Below are positions 39,425 to 52,552 of a DNA stretch of 54,391 nt, piece by piece. The notes under the pieces were generated by a model, which worked only from the letters and a program-made list of their open reading frames with translations, was not told the origin of the DNA and searched no databases. Made by a program: the position numbers and the translations under genes. Position 1 is the first letter of the stretch. Every line of letters starts with the position of its first letter. The DNA comes from Plasmodium brasilianum (taxonomy: Eukaryota; Apicomplexa; Aconoidasida; Haemosporida; Plasmodiidae), in the NCBI RefSeq assembly GCF_023973825.1, contig NW_027122931.1:1-54391 (forward strand). Reading direction: 5' to 3'.

Positions 39425-40307
39425 ATGGAAGAAAACTTTAAGTTACTCATATTTACTAAAACTTTTATGTTTATGCTTTTAACTTGGATATTTCATTTTA
39501 ACGATGATTTGGTATGATAATAATATAGATGCACGTATTATTAATATTATTTACATTTTATTTTTATTAAAAATTTCGTTAGTAATAAATTATTTATTCT
39601 TTTAATTTATGCATATAATATTCTTTTTTTTGTAGGGTAACTTTTATACATATTTTTATAAGAATTATTCCTTTGACGGAAAATTATGTACAATAACTTA
39701 TCGTTTACTAGCAAAACATAAACAAGGGAAGTGTTCAAATACTAAATGGATAAATGAAGTTATACCAAATAATGGAAAGTACAAACAAAAAGATACATAT
39801 AATAGTGAAAAAATAACTAAAAGAAAAAGTATACGAATAGATAAATGTTCACCAAAGTGTGGAGAAAACTATAAGCTACCTAAAAGAAATGAATCATCTA
39901 TGTACATTCGAGGAAATTTATATTGTAAAAAAAGAATATTTGACAAAATATATTATAAAAATATAGTTAGGAATGAAGCGATTGAAGATTTTAAGTTTTT
40001 AAAAGAAAGTATAAAAGTAAAATTATTTGGGATTTTTATTTTAGGTAGCTTCCATATACTAGTTGGTATTGCATTACTTGTCTTAAGAAAATTGAAATAT
40101 TTGGATGTAATTGATAGTGTTTTTCCTATATCTGGTCATAGTGTTTTATCAGCTATGCTATTCTTGATATTAACATTTGTAGTTGAAGCAGCAATTTTGT
40201 ATCTGAATAAAAAAGTTCTAAAATATATAAAGACTTTAGAAAAAAAAAGTGATATTCATAATACGGCATATCCTTCTTTACATAAGGTAGTTATATATAA
40301 AAAATAA
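39425..40307 (+). CDS. Fam-l/fam-m related exported membrane protein, third subtype, left palindrome arm
   Basis: Exons 39425-39511 and 39636-40307 encode 252 residues; the intron is GTATGA...TTTTTGTAG (124 bp, phase 0). Exon 1 is MEENFKLLIFTKTFMFMLL then TWIFHFNDDL, clearly the family leader. Exon 2 starts GNFYTYFYKNYSFDGKLC, then TYRLLAKHKQGK in the export-motif region. It has neither FETKKYSHLEKK nor FDGKHFHFEKKW. The equivalent region reads CKKRIFDKIYYKNIVRNEA then IEDFKFLKE (residues about 126-153). Membrane segments lie at about 159-179 and 199-219, followed by a basic tail (LNKKVLKYIKTLEKK, ending YKK). It has a near-identical partner at 52553-53435. Intact. Function unknown; it may be a divergent fam member. 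Confidence 0.82.
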
Positions 40308-42392
40308 GATTTATAATTTTCATATGCATATATATAAATAACAAATATATCTATAATTGTTGAAAATAAATAAAACTTCCTGTATGTAAATCGTCTTATT
40401 AATGAGTTATGGTGTTAATATACACTTATTTTTATTTTATTTTTTTTGTTAATTTGAAAGTAATAGATTTTTCATTTATTATATTAATATATTTTCTTAA
40501 CTAAACAGAGTATTATGGCTCATATATATATTTCTGTAACTAAAAAGATTTTTTAGAAAAATATATGTGAATTTTATTAAATTAATATATAAAAGTGCAA
40601 TTTGTTTAATTTCTCGATGTTATGTACCAAATTATATTTGTAGTATAAAAAATAGTGCCAATTATTTTTGTTTGTGTTTTCTTATTCTTAAATAATTATC
40701 TATAGAAATGAAAAAAGTCATTATTCGTTTAAAATTAGAAATAAATATGTTTTTTTTAGTACGTTATCGAATTGAATGTATTCTGTTGTATATATTTATA
40801 TCTCTCTATATATATATTTAATATAAAAGCGAATTTGCAGTTTATATTACGAAATAAGCATTATTATATATACAATATGGTATATATTTATTTTAAAAAA
40901 TATTTTTGATAGACATAATATATTTTTAAATAGTATAATTGTGAAGTTAAAAATATATAGTAAAGAAATTATCCTTTTATGAAGAATGCATAATTTAGGA
41001 AATATGGTTAATATTTTAAATACACCAATGCTACTTTATTTTATAATATTGGCTACATAATTAAATATACTATTCGTTTTTAAAATGAAAAATAGAAACT
41101 TAAAAATTTTAAGAAATTGAAATATTTTTTTATGTATACACGTAAAAAAAAAGGAAAATTTAAAGGAAAAACAATATGAGTTTAAAAAATAATTTAATAT
41201 TTAAAATGTTTTCTTTTTCTTTTAATATTATGCTTTAAAATATAAATAAAAGCAATTTTTTTATTGCTGAAATAATTTATTTAAAAAAAAATAAACTATT
41301 AAACATATATTTAATTTGTATTTGACTTAAAAAAATAATTACTATAGATTAATTATGATAGAAATGTTTCAAGTTAATATTATATAAATATATCTGTGAC
41401 GAAATTTTTTTTAAATATTTTTATAATTTTCTTTGTCATATAACTTATTATACAGTTAGGAATGCATATACATATATATATACAATATATTACGCTTTAC
41501 GTATTATTAAACAAAAAACAAATATATTTATTTATTTAATAACGTATTAGATTAAAAATAAGTTTATTAAACTTTATATTATATTATACATATTAGAAAG
41601 TGATATTCACCATATCGTGTAACTTTGTAGCATAATGTAAAAGAAAAATAGATTAAGAATATAATTATTGTTCTTTTTGAAGGTGCAATAAAAATGTTCT
41701 TATTAAAAATCATAGTAAAAATAAATTCCTCTTAATGAAAAACATTATGTTATTATGGTTATAATATTTCAGTGAGTGATAACATGAATGAAGTATAAAC
41801 AAATTAAATATTTAAGAAAAACATAAAAACAATTGACAAGTAATATGTATATAATTAAACGAATTCTTTTGTAGGTTACTAATCTTCTCTATAATATTAT
41901 TATTTTGGGAGACTGTTTTTCAATATTTTGTATTAATCTAATATATATATATTATAAACTAATGTGTATTTAAAATAAGATATATATTTAACATATCTTA
42001 GAATTTTACGAATAAAATTAGTTATTAATAATTCAGCCAAAAAACATTACTTGAAACTTCGTGAATTAATATTTTAATAATTAGTACAAAACAATTAATT
42101 TTTTTTTTTACATGCACTTTAAAAAATTCCCATTTTTATTAATTTAAAGATTAATATAAATTTTTTCTAGATGTTCATACAGAAATAAAAAGAAATATAT
42201 ATGTTATGTATATCTCCTAATATGCATATTTATTTTTATATATGACTTTTGCTTATTTTATTTATATTATTCATTACATTGCTCTTTTTTGTTCCCTTAT
42301 GATATCAGAGTATTTAAGAATTATCTTTCATAGACAACGGATGTTTTATCTGAAATATCATCAGAATATATTTTGGATGCATACCTATGAAT
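40308..42392. other. AT-rich intergenic part of the left palindrome arm
   Basis: Between the fam-related gene and the STP1 remnant. No gene is recognised. The + frame at 42242-42448 is antisense to the STP1 remnant and its downstream sequence. The segment is mirrored at about 50468-52552. Confidence 0.5.
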
Positions 42393-43504
42393 TTATAAGA
42401 TGTGAGTTCCTGATATTTCAACGGTTTTGTTTAATTTCTCATCATTAACTGTGAAATTTACATTTGTATTATCTTCACTTATCCAATCATCTATCTCCTT
42501 TCTAAAATTTTCTCCCCCTATATGACCTATATTTTTTTTATTTTCCGAAACATCTCCTTTAAAATTAATTAGGTTTTTTCTATTTCTGAATTTTTCCATA
42601 AATTTGGTCCTGTTCTCATTCATTTATGAAAATATCCTAGTATTTCCCCTTATATTTTGTATTTTCCTTTTTTTTTAATTCTTGTAATACCATCACATGT
42701 AAGAGTATATATATTTTTGGTAGTAATATATACATATACGTATATATCTATATAAATATCTGTGTTATGAAATTCTTCTGTATTTATTAGAGATAATTCC
42801 CTTTTATTTTCTTCATATTCACATGAAATATCCTGTTATTTTTCTGTCAATTCCATAAAGAATCCTGTTCTAAATATTGTTCTATAAATGGTACCTTTTT
42901 TTGATATGCATTGAATCCAAGCACCTTTTTGTATTTCTATAAATGGAATATACTGATATTCGCTAGAATATTTCTTATTTAATACTTGAACTTTTTTTAT
43001 GTATGCCTTTCCTTTTTTTCATTAATGCTTTAAAATGTTGAAGCGGTCTATTATAATAAATTTCTCAGGAAGTTTTATGTTTTTATATCACATAATTTCA
43101 TAAAAGTTTTTGTTTTTCAATATCATTTATCCATTTAATATTTTCCATTAACTCATCATTTGTCAAATTAGGATAGATCGTATACTCCTCTTCTGTGAAC
43201 ATTTGTAATAATGTTGATAAAAATTCTTCTTTGTTGATTTAGCGTTCTTTACTTCTGCGTTCATTGTGTGCTTTCATATGTATTTCTACAATAGTTTTAG
43301 ATCTTACATTTTTGCTATTTGACAAATTTAGATTTTTCACAATATGGGTTTCATTTATTTTTATATATTCTATAATTTTATCATGGTATAATGGATGTTA
43401 TAAGTGATAGTGTTTTAAAATATCATTTTTACTCTCAGAATGTGAAGGTAATAATATTTCCAATTATTTAACTAACCTTCTTAATGTCTTTTTTGTTCCT
43501 TTTT
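42393..43504 (-). pseudogene. STP1/SURFIN-like C-terminal (cytoplasmic) fragment, broken, left arm copy
   Basis: Mirror of 49356-50467, with the same ruptures. Reading 43504 to 42393 on the minus strand gives a basic start (GTKKTLRRLVK), then YHDKIIEYIKINET and RSKTIVEIHMKAHNERR. These are followed after a stop by INKEEFLSTLLQMFTEEEYT and IEKQKLL, then after frame changes by YIPFIEIQKGAWIQ. A final 76-codon open piece (42623-42393) starts MNENRTKFMEKFRNRKN and contains FRKEIDDWISEDNT. The order and motifs fit the tryptophan/charge-rich intracellular domain of STP1-type proteins as I recall it. No ectodomain or membrane exon is recognisable. Several stops and frameshifts make it non-functional. 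Confidence 0.7.
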
Positions 43505-46422
43505 AAGAGTTATATTAAAATGTACTTCAATATAACATAAATATATTTATGAAATAAATTACTAGAATTATCAATTCTTATTACATATTTTATTAGCTAA
43601 ATTAATGAATCTTTTCCTTTTCTACTATATTTAGTGATAAAATTTATTCTTATTTATTTTTATAATTGTTTTTATATATATATATGTATATATTTTATAA
43701 ATATATTTTTTGGAATAAATACTATATATACTATATATGTTAATTTTTAGTACTAACGTTAGTATTGGTTGTCTAATTAATATTAATATTTTTTTATTTT
43801 TTTACACTTTATTAAATATATACATTTTCCTAAAATACATATACTTTACTTTTTTATATTTTGTTCATTATATACTTGGGCTCAATTAAAGGCTCCTTTT
43901 TGCATGAGACTTTTGTAGTTTTCCATAGAACATACATTTATAATATTACGTTGAAATATTATAATTAAAAGAATTATTGACATTTTTTTTTGTGCATTTT
44001 TAAAATAAATTTCATTTAACTCTTTTAATATTTTATTTTATATGAACGAATATATTTATTGTTGAATATTTATAAATTATAATTTTTTACAGTATGATAT
44101 ATAATATAATATATACTGTTACAAGAATAGTTTTATCATCTTTAGTACTATTTATTAGTATATGATCCTTGCATTCATCAAGATATTTCAAAATATTTAC
44201 TTTTTTTGTATTATATAAAGTGAAAATATACAGACAAACTAAAACATTTAAAAGAAAATTACATGTTCGTAAATGCAGTACTATAACAATGGTAAATTAG
44301 TGGCGTAAAATAGTGAATCTAGTAGATTATTAATATACTTAATTGGAATAATTTTTATTGTTAGAAAAAAAAGTAAAAATAAATATTAGAATAAATGTTA
44401 ATGTAATTAATGGAAATAAGGAATCAAATTCATATGCAGTATTATTAGTAGGTATCATTTCTTAATATTATAAATTCCTAAGTGACAGTTTTACGAGATT
44501 TGGGATTAATTGAAATTGATTATATTCCTGTAGGATATTGAAAAATAGGAATGATGTTGCACGTTTGGACTAGGTAATATGATTTTTATCAGCATAATAT
44601 TCATAACTATGGTTTTTTAATTGAACATGTATATAAGTTCCATTTTGTGCAAAAATTATATTTATGAAATTATTATGTAATTAGTAATATTTGTTCGCTA
44701 TACATGGAAAAATTATATGTGTTTATTCAAATATGCAAAATTTTTAGAAATAGTAAAATATTAAATTTATGAGTAAATTTATAAAAAAGGAAATATTAAA
44801 AAGTATTATGTTTTTTTTAAAAAGTCGATATTCAGGTATCTGTGTAAATTATATTTAAACCATATAAATAAGATATAAGACTCCATAAAAATTGAACGTT
44901 TTAATGAATATTTTTTTTGTGGATATGGTAATATATTGATAGTGTATATATGAAAATAATATTTTTAAAATTGAAATTTATAAATATTTTACATTTCTTG
45001 TTTATTTGTAAATTTTAAACATAATTATCTTATTTTATTTTATATAAAAAAGGCATAGCATGTGAACATACAAACTTTAATAGGATATGTATATAAAAAA
45101 AAAAAAATAATAATTGGCATATTATATATATACGTAATAATAAGAAAATTGTGCATTTTCCGAAGAAATTAAACTGTGGGTTTAGGATTTATTAATTTTA
45201 GAATATCATAAATCATTTATACAATTTTTATTTATTTCTTAGAATAATATCTCATAAAATGTTTTAAAAACAGTGAATCTAACTAAATTGAAAAGGTTCA
45301 ATTACAAATAAATGTTAAATAGGATTTTATTTATGCAGAGTTTATTTGCCTTAATTTATTAACTAAGTTGTTTTATGTACAGCATAATTACACATATATT
45401 ATATTGGATAAGGTATATCTCATATTGATATATTATCGGTGAGTAAAAGTTTAGATGGACAGTTTACGAAAATGCTAAAAGAAAATAAATTAGTTTTTTC
45501 ATAAATGTTACTACAGTAATATATATACATTAAATCAATAAAAATTTAATAATGTAATTTTTAGATATTAAAAATTAGATATATTTTTCTTTTTTATATT
45601 CATTTACATGTAATTTTGTACTCTTTAATAAAAATAATATAAAGTTTTATTTCACATAATTACTATAATTTGTATATATATAATATTTTTTAAATTATAC
45701 GCTTATTGGAAATAATATAAAATGGCCATAAAATTCTTCAAATAATATTTTATAGATATTAGAATTATATTCGTTAAAATATCTATTATTTAAATATTTA
45801 AGGAGTTCTACTACAGTCCACCTACAAAATATCTTTTCAGCTGTAGATATTTACAGCAAGATATATTAAAAATAATATACTTGTTCTAAAATAATAATTA
45901 AATAAGTTAATAAATCATATATATTAGTAGATTATGTTCTTATTCTTTCTCATTTATTATGTAAATATTATATATTGCATATAAGGAGTACATTCATTAC
46001 TTTTGATATATTTTAAAAAAATGGAAATTTAATCAATATTTATATCCATTTTATCCTTAACCCCTTTTTTTTTCCCTCTTTTTTACTCTATTAATATTTC
46101 ATCTAAATATATATAATTAATTATAAAAAAATAAACAAATTTAGAAGATGAGTTCAAATATTCGTTATTTACAAATAGTTGTATAAATTAAATATTAATA
46201 AAAATGATAATAGTAAATAAATATGAAAAAAAAAAATAATAAATCATCCCTTATTTACTTTTAAAATAAATATTTCTTTATAGATTTTGTAATATCTTAT
46301 AATGTGTACTTTCTAAGGAAAATAATACAACATAAAAAATTATATGTGTTTGTGGAGGAATTAATTCACGTTATATAAATGACACAATGTAAGTTTTTGT
46401 ATTCTTTTAATAATACCAAAAT
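43505..46422. other. AT-rich inner part of the left palindrome arm
   Basis: No intact gene is seen. A short, less AT-rich patch at about 43889-43945 reads in reverse MENYKSLMQKGAFN followed by a stop, and may be another scrap of the STP1 gene upstream of its cytoplasmic part. The remainder is AT-rich with no recognised feature. Confidence 0.4.
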
Positions 46423-46440
46423 AATAAATTAATTATTATA
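46423..46440. other. Asymmetric spacer at the centre of the palindrome
   Basis: The arms read TAATACCAAAAT on the left and its complement ATTTTGGTATTA on the right. The roughly 18 A/T-only bases between them are not symmetrical. Such a short spacer means the two arms could fold into a very long hairpin or cruciform. Confidence 0.8.
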
Positions 46441-49355
46441 ATTTTGGTATTATTAAAAGAATACAAAAACTTATATTGTGTCATTTATATAACGTGAATT
46501 AATTCCTCAACAAACACATATAATTTTTTATGTTGTATTATTTTCCTTAGAAAGTACACATTATACGATATTACAAAATCTATAGAGAAATATTTATTTT
46601 AAAAGTAAAAAAGGGATGATTTTTTATTTTTTTTTTTCATATTTATTTACTGTTATCATTTTTATTAATATTTAATTTATACCATTATTTGTAAATAACA
46701 AATATTTGAACTCAACTTATAAATTTTTTTATTTTTTTTTAATTAATTATATATATTTAGATGAAATATTAATAGAGTAAAAAAGAGGGAAAAAAAAAGG
46801 GGTTAAGGATAAAATGGATATAAATATTGATTAAATTTCCATTTTTTTAAAATATATCAAAAGTAATGAATGTACTCCTTATATGCAATATATAATATTT
46901 ACATAATAAATGAGAAAGAATAAGAACATAATCTACTAATATATATGATTTATTAACTTATTTAATTATTATTTTAGAACAAGTATATTATTTTTAATAT
47001 ATCTTGCTGTAAATATCTACAGCTGAAAAGATATTTTGTAGGTGGACTGTAGTAGAACTCCTTAAATATTTAAATAATAGATATTTTAACGAATATAATT
47101 CTAATATCTATAAAATATTATTTGAAGAATTTTATGGCCATTTTATATTATTTCCAATAAGCGTATAATTTAAAAAATATTATATATATACAAATTATAG
47201 TAATTATGTGAAATAAAACTTTATATTATTTTTATTAAAGAGTACAAAATTACATGTAAATGAATATAAAAAAGAAAAATATATCTAATTTTTAATATCT
47301 AAAAATTACATTATTAAATTTTTATTGATTTAATGTATATATATTACTGTAGTAACATTTATGAAAAAACTAATTTATTTTCTTTTAGCATTTTCGTAAA
47401 CTGTCCATCTAAACTTTTACTCACCGATAATATATCAATATGAGATATACCTTATCCAATATAATATATGTGTAATTATGCTGTACATAAAACTTAGTTA
47501 ATAAATTAAGGCAAATAAACTCTGCATAAATAAAATCCTATTTAACATTTATTTGTAATTGAACCTTTTCAATTTAGTTAGATTCACTGTTTTTAAAACA
47601 TTTTATGAGATATTATTCTAAGAAATAAATAAAAATTGTATAAATGATTTATGATATTCTAAAATTAATAAATCCTAAACCCACAGTTTAATTTCTTCGG
47701 AAAATGCACAATTTTCTTATTATTACGTATATATATAATATGCCAATTATTATTTTTTTTTTTTTATATACATATCCTATTAAAGTTTGTATGTTCACAT
47801 GCTATGCCTTTTTTATATAAAATAAAATAAGATAATTATGTTTAAAATTTACAAATAAACAAGAAATGTAAAATATTTATAAATTTCAATTTTAAAAATA
47901 TTATTTTCATATATACACTATCAATATATTACCATATCCACAAAAAAAATATTCATTAAAACGTTCAATTTTTATGGAGTCTTATATCTTATTTATATGG
48001 TTTAAATATAATTTACACAGATACCTGAATATCGACTTTTTAAAAAAAACATAATACTTTTTAATATTTCCTTTTTTATAAATTTACTCATAAATTTAAT
48101 ATTTTACTATTTCTAAAAATTTTGCATATTTGAATAAACACATATAATTTTTCCATGTATAGCGAACAAATATTACTAATTACATAATAATTTCATAAAT
48201 ATAATTTTTGCACAAAATGGAACTTATATACATGTTCAATTAAAAAACCATAGTTATGAATATTATGCTGATAAAAATCATATTACCTAGTCCAAACGTG
48301 CAACATCATTCCTATTTTTCAATATCCTACAGGAATATAATCAATTTCAATTAATCCCAAATCTCGTAAAACTGTCACTTAGGAATTTATAATATTAAGA
48401 AATGATACCTACTAATAATACTGCATATGAATTTGATTCCTTATTTCCATTAATTACATTAACATTTATTCTAATATTTATTTTTACTTTTTTTTCTAAC
48501 AATAAAAATTATTCCAATTAAGTATATTAATAATCTACTAGATTCACTATTTTACGCCACTAATTTACCATTGTTATAGTACTGCATTTACGAACATGTA
48601 ATTTTCTTTTAAATGTTTTAGTTTGTCTGTATATTTTCACTTTATATAATACAAAAAAAGTAAATATTTTGAAATATCTTGATGAATGCAAGGATCATAT
48701 ACTAATAAATAGTACTAAAGATGATAAAACTATTCTTGTAACAGTATATATTATATTATATATCATACTGTAAAAAATTATAATTTATAAATATTCAACA
48801 ATAAATATATTCGTTCATATAAAATAAAATATTAAAAGAGTTAAATGAAATTTATTTTAAAAATGCACAAAAAAAAATGTCAATAATTCTTTTAATTATA
48901 ATATTTCAACGTAATATTATAAATGTATGTTCTATGGAAAACTACAAAAGTCTCATGCAAAAAGGAGCCTTTAATTGAGCCCAAGTATATAATGAACAAA
49001 ATATAAAAAAGTAAAGTATATGTATTTTAGGAAAATGTATATATTTAATAAAGTGTAAAAAAATAAAAAAATATTAATATTAATTAGACAACCAATACTA
49101 ACGTTAGTACTAAAAATTAACATATATAGTATATATAGTATTTATTCCAAAAAATATATTTATAAAATATATACATATATATATATAAAAACAATTATAA
49201 AAATAAATAAGAATAAATTTTATCACTAAATATAGTAGAAAAGGAAAAGATTCATTAATTTAGCTAATAAAATATGTAATAAGAATTGATAATTCTAGTA
49301 ATTTATTTCATAAATATATTTATGTTATATTGAAGTACATTTTAATATAACTCTT
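46441..49355. other. AT-rich inner part of the right palindrome arm
   Basis: Reverse complement of 43505-46422, with clear substitutions only in the innermost few hundred bases. No gene is recognised. Confidence 0.5.
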
Positions 49356-50467
49356 AAAAAGGAACAAAAAAGACATTAAGAAGGTTAGTTAAATAATTGG
49401 AAATATTATTACCTTCACATTCTGAGAGTAAAAATGATATTTTAAAACACTATCACTTATAACATCCATTATACCATGATAAAATTATAGAATATATAAA
49501 AATAAATGAAACCCATATTGTGAAAAATCTAAATTTGTCAAATAGCAAAAATGTAAGATCTAAAACTATTGTAGAAATACATATGAAAGCACACAATGAA
49601 CGCAGAAGTAAAGAACGCTAAATCAACAAAGAAGAATTTTTATCAACATTATTACAAATGTTCACAGAAGAGGAGTATACGATCTATCCTAATTTGACAA
49701 ATGATGAGTTAATGGAAAATATTAAATGGATAAATGATATTGAAAAACAAAAACTTTTATGAAATTATGTGATATAAAAACATAAAACTTCCTGAGAAAT
49801 TTATTATAATAGACCGCTTCAACATTTTAAAGCATTAATGAAAAAAAGGAAAGGCATACATAAAAAAAGTTCAAGTATTAAATAAGAAATATTCTAGCGA
49901 ATATCAGTATATTCCATTTATAGAAATACAAAAAGGTGCTTGGATTCAATGCATATCAAAAAAAGGTACCATTTATAGAACAATATTTAGAACAGGATTC
50001 TTTATGGAATTGACAGAAAAATAACAGGATATTTCATGTGAATATGAAGAAAATAAAAGGGAATTATCTCTAATAAATACAGAAGAATTTCATAACACAG
50101 ATATTTATATAGATATATACGTATATGTATATATTACTACCAAAAATATATATACTCTTACATGTGATGGTATTACAAGAATTAAAAAAAAAGGAAAATA
50201 CAAAATATAAGGGGAAATACTAGGATATTTTCATAAATGAATGAGAACAGGACCAAATTTATGGAAAAATTCAGAAATAGAAAAAACCTAATTAATTTTA
50301 AAGGAGATGTTTCGGAAAATAAAAAAAATATAGGTCATATAGGGGGAGAAAATTTTAGAAAGGAGATAGATGATTGGATAAGTGAAGATAATACAAATGT
50401 AAATTTCACAGTTAATGATGAGAAATTAAACAAAACCGTTGAAATATCAGGAACTCACATCTTATAA
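49356..50467 (+). pseudogene. STP1/SURFIN-like C-terminal (cytoplasmic) fragment, broken, right arm copy
   Basis: Same content as 42393-43504. The main frame (codons in phase with 49481) gives PSHSESKNDILKHYHL, a TAA, HPLYHDKIIEYIKINETHIV and RSKTIVEIHMKAHNERRSKE. A TAA near 49618 interrupts it, then INKEEFLSTLLQMFTEEEYT continues to a TGA after IEKQKLL near 49760. Later pieces (YIPFIEIQKGAWIQ, IEQYLEQDSLW, ELSLINTEEFHN) lie in shifted frames. The last open piece, 50237-50467, encodes 76 codons ending SGTHIL. The 76-codon piece is the same length and sequence in both arms, so the lesions predate the palindrome or the arms share one origin. STP1 proteins are large surface or exported proteins; this is only their decayed tail. 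Confidence 0.7.
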
Positions 50468-52552
50468 ATTCATAGGTATGCATCCAAAATATATTCTGAT
50501 GATATTTCAGATAAAACATCCGTTGTCTATGAAAGATAATTCTTAAATACTCTGATATCATAAGGGAACAAAAAAGAGCAATGTAATGAATAATATAAAT
50601 AAAATAAGCAAAAGTCATATATAAAAATAAATATGCATATTAGGAGATATACATAACATATATATTTCTTTTTATTTCTGTATGAACATCTAGAAAAAAT
50701 TTATATTAATCTTTAAATTAATAAAAATGGGAATTTTTTAAAGTGCATGTAAAAAAAAAAATTAATTGTTTTGTACTAATTATTAAAATATTAATTCACG
50801 AAGTTTCAAGTAATGTTTTTTGGCTGAATTATTAATAACTAATTTTATTCGTAAAATTCTAAGATATGTTAAATATATATCTTATTTTAAATACACATTA
50901 GTTTATAATATATATATATTAGATTAATACAAAATATTGAAAAACAGTCTCCCAAAATAATAATATTATAGAGAAGATTAGTAACCTACAAAAGAATTCG
51001 TTTAATTATATACATATTACTTGTCAATTGTTTTTATGTTTTTCTTAAATATTTAATTTGTTTATACTTCATTCATGTTATCACTCACTGAAATATTATA
51101 ACCATAATAACATAATGTTTTTCATTAAGAGGAATTTATTTTTACTATGATTTTTAATAAGAACATTTTTATTGCACCTTCAAAAAGAACAATAATTATA
51201 TTCTTAATCTATTTTTCTTTTACATTATGCTACAAAGTTACACGATATGGTGAATATCACTTTCTAATATGTATAATATAATATAAAGTTTAATAAACTT
51301 ATTTTTAATCTAATACGTTATTAAATAAATAAATATATTTGTTTTTTGTTTAATAATACGTAAAGCGTAATATATTGTATATATATATGTATATGCATTC
51401 CTAACTGTATAATAAGTTATATGACAAAGAAAATTATAAAAATATTTAAAAAAAATTTCGTCACAGATATATTTATATAATATTAACTTGAAACATTTCT
51501 ATCATAATTAATCTATAGTAATTATTTTTTTAAGTCAAATACAAATTAAATATATGTTTAATAGTTTATTTTTTTTTAAATAAATTATTTCAGCAATAAA
51601 AAAATTGCTTTTATTTATATTTTAAAGCATAATATTAAAAGAAAAAGAAAACATTTTAAATATTAAATTATTTTTTAAACTCATATTGTTTTTCCTTTAA
51701 ATTTTCCTTTTTTTTTACGTGTATACATAAAAAAATATTTCAATTTCTTAAAATTTTTAAGTTTCTATTTTTCATTTTAAAAACGAATAGTATATTTAAT
51801 TATGTAGCCAATATTATAAAATAAAGTAGCATTGGTGTATTTAAAATATTAACCATATTTCCTAAATTATGCATTCTTCATAAAAGGATAATTTCTTTAC
51901 TATATATTTTTAACTTCACAATTATACTATTTAAAAATATATTATGTCTATCAAAAATATTTTTTAAAATAAATATATACCATATTGTATATATAATAAT
52001 GCTTATTTCGTAATATAAACTGCAAATTCGCTTTTATATTAAATATATATATAGAGAGATATAAATATATACAACAGAATACATTCAATTCGATAACGTA
52101 CTAAAAAAAACATATTTATTTCTAATTTTAAACGAATAATGACTTTTTTCATTTCTATAGATAATTATTTAAGAATAAGAAAACACAAACAAAAATAATT
52201 GGCACTATTTTTTATACTACAAATATAATTTGGTACATAACATCGAGAAATTAAACAAATTGCACTTTTATATATTAATTTAATAAAATTCACATATATT
52301 TTTCTAAAAAATCTTTTTAGTTACAGAAATATATATATGAGCCATAATACTCTGTTTAGTTAAGAAAATATATTAATATAATAAATGAAAAATCTATTAC
52401 TTTCAAATTAACAAAAAAAATAAAATAAAAATAAGTGTATATTAACACCATAACTCATTAATAAGACGATTTACATACAGGAAGTTTTATTTATTTTCAA
52501 CAATTATAGATATATTTGTTATTTATATATATGCATATGAAAATTATAAATC
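50468..52552. other. AT-rich intergenic part of the right palindrome arm
   Basis: Mirror of 40308-42392. The minus-strand frame at 50412-50618 is antisense to the STP1 fragment and is not a gene. The + frame at 52516-52707 is antisense to the fam gene. Confidence 0.5.

Larger units (their letters stand above)
38469..46422 (+). repeat. Left arm of a giant inverted repeat (palindrome)
   Basis: Every landmark in 38469-46422 recurs in reverse complement between about 46440 and 54391, with position pairs summing to 92860 on the outer part (39425/53435, 39900/52960, 42393/50467) and to 92863 near the centre (46021/46842). This means almost no net indels over 8 kb. Stretches compared by eye are identical in the outer intergenic DNA, including a 20-base T-run at 39071-39090 and its counterpart. 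Divergence appears at the core and within fam-gene exon 2. Confidence 0.95.

Noticed and set aside
42242..42448. 68-codon + strand open frame and its mirror at 50412-50618
   Set aside because: It lies antisense to the end of the STP1 remnant and downstream AT-rich DNA, and has no family motif.
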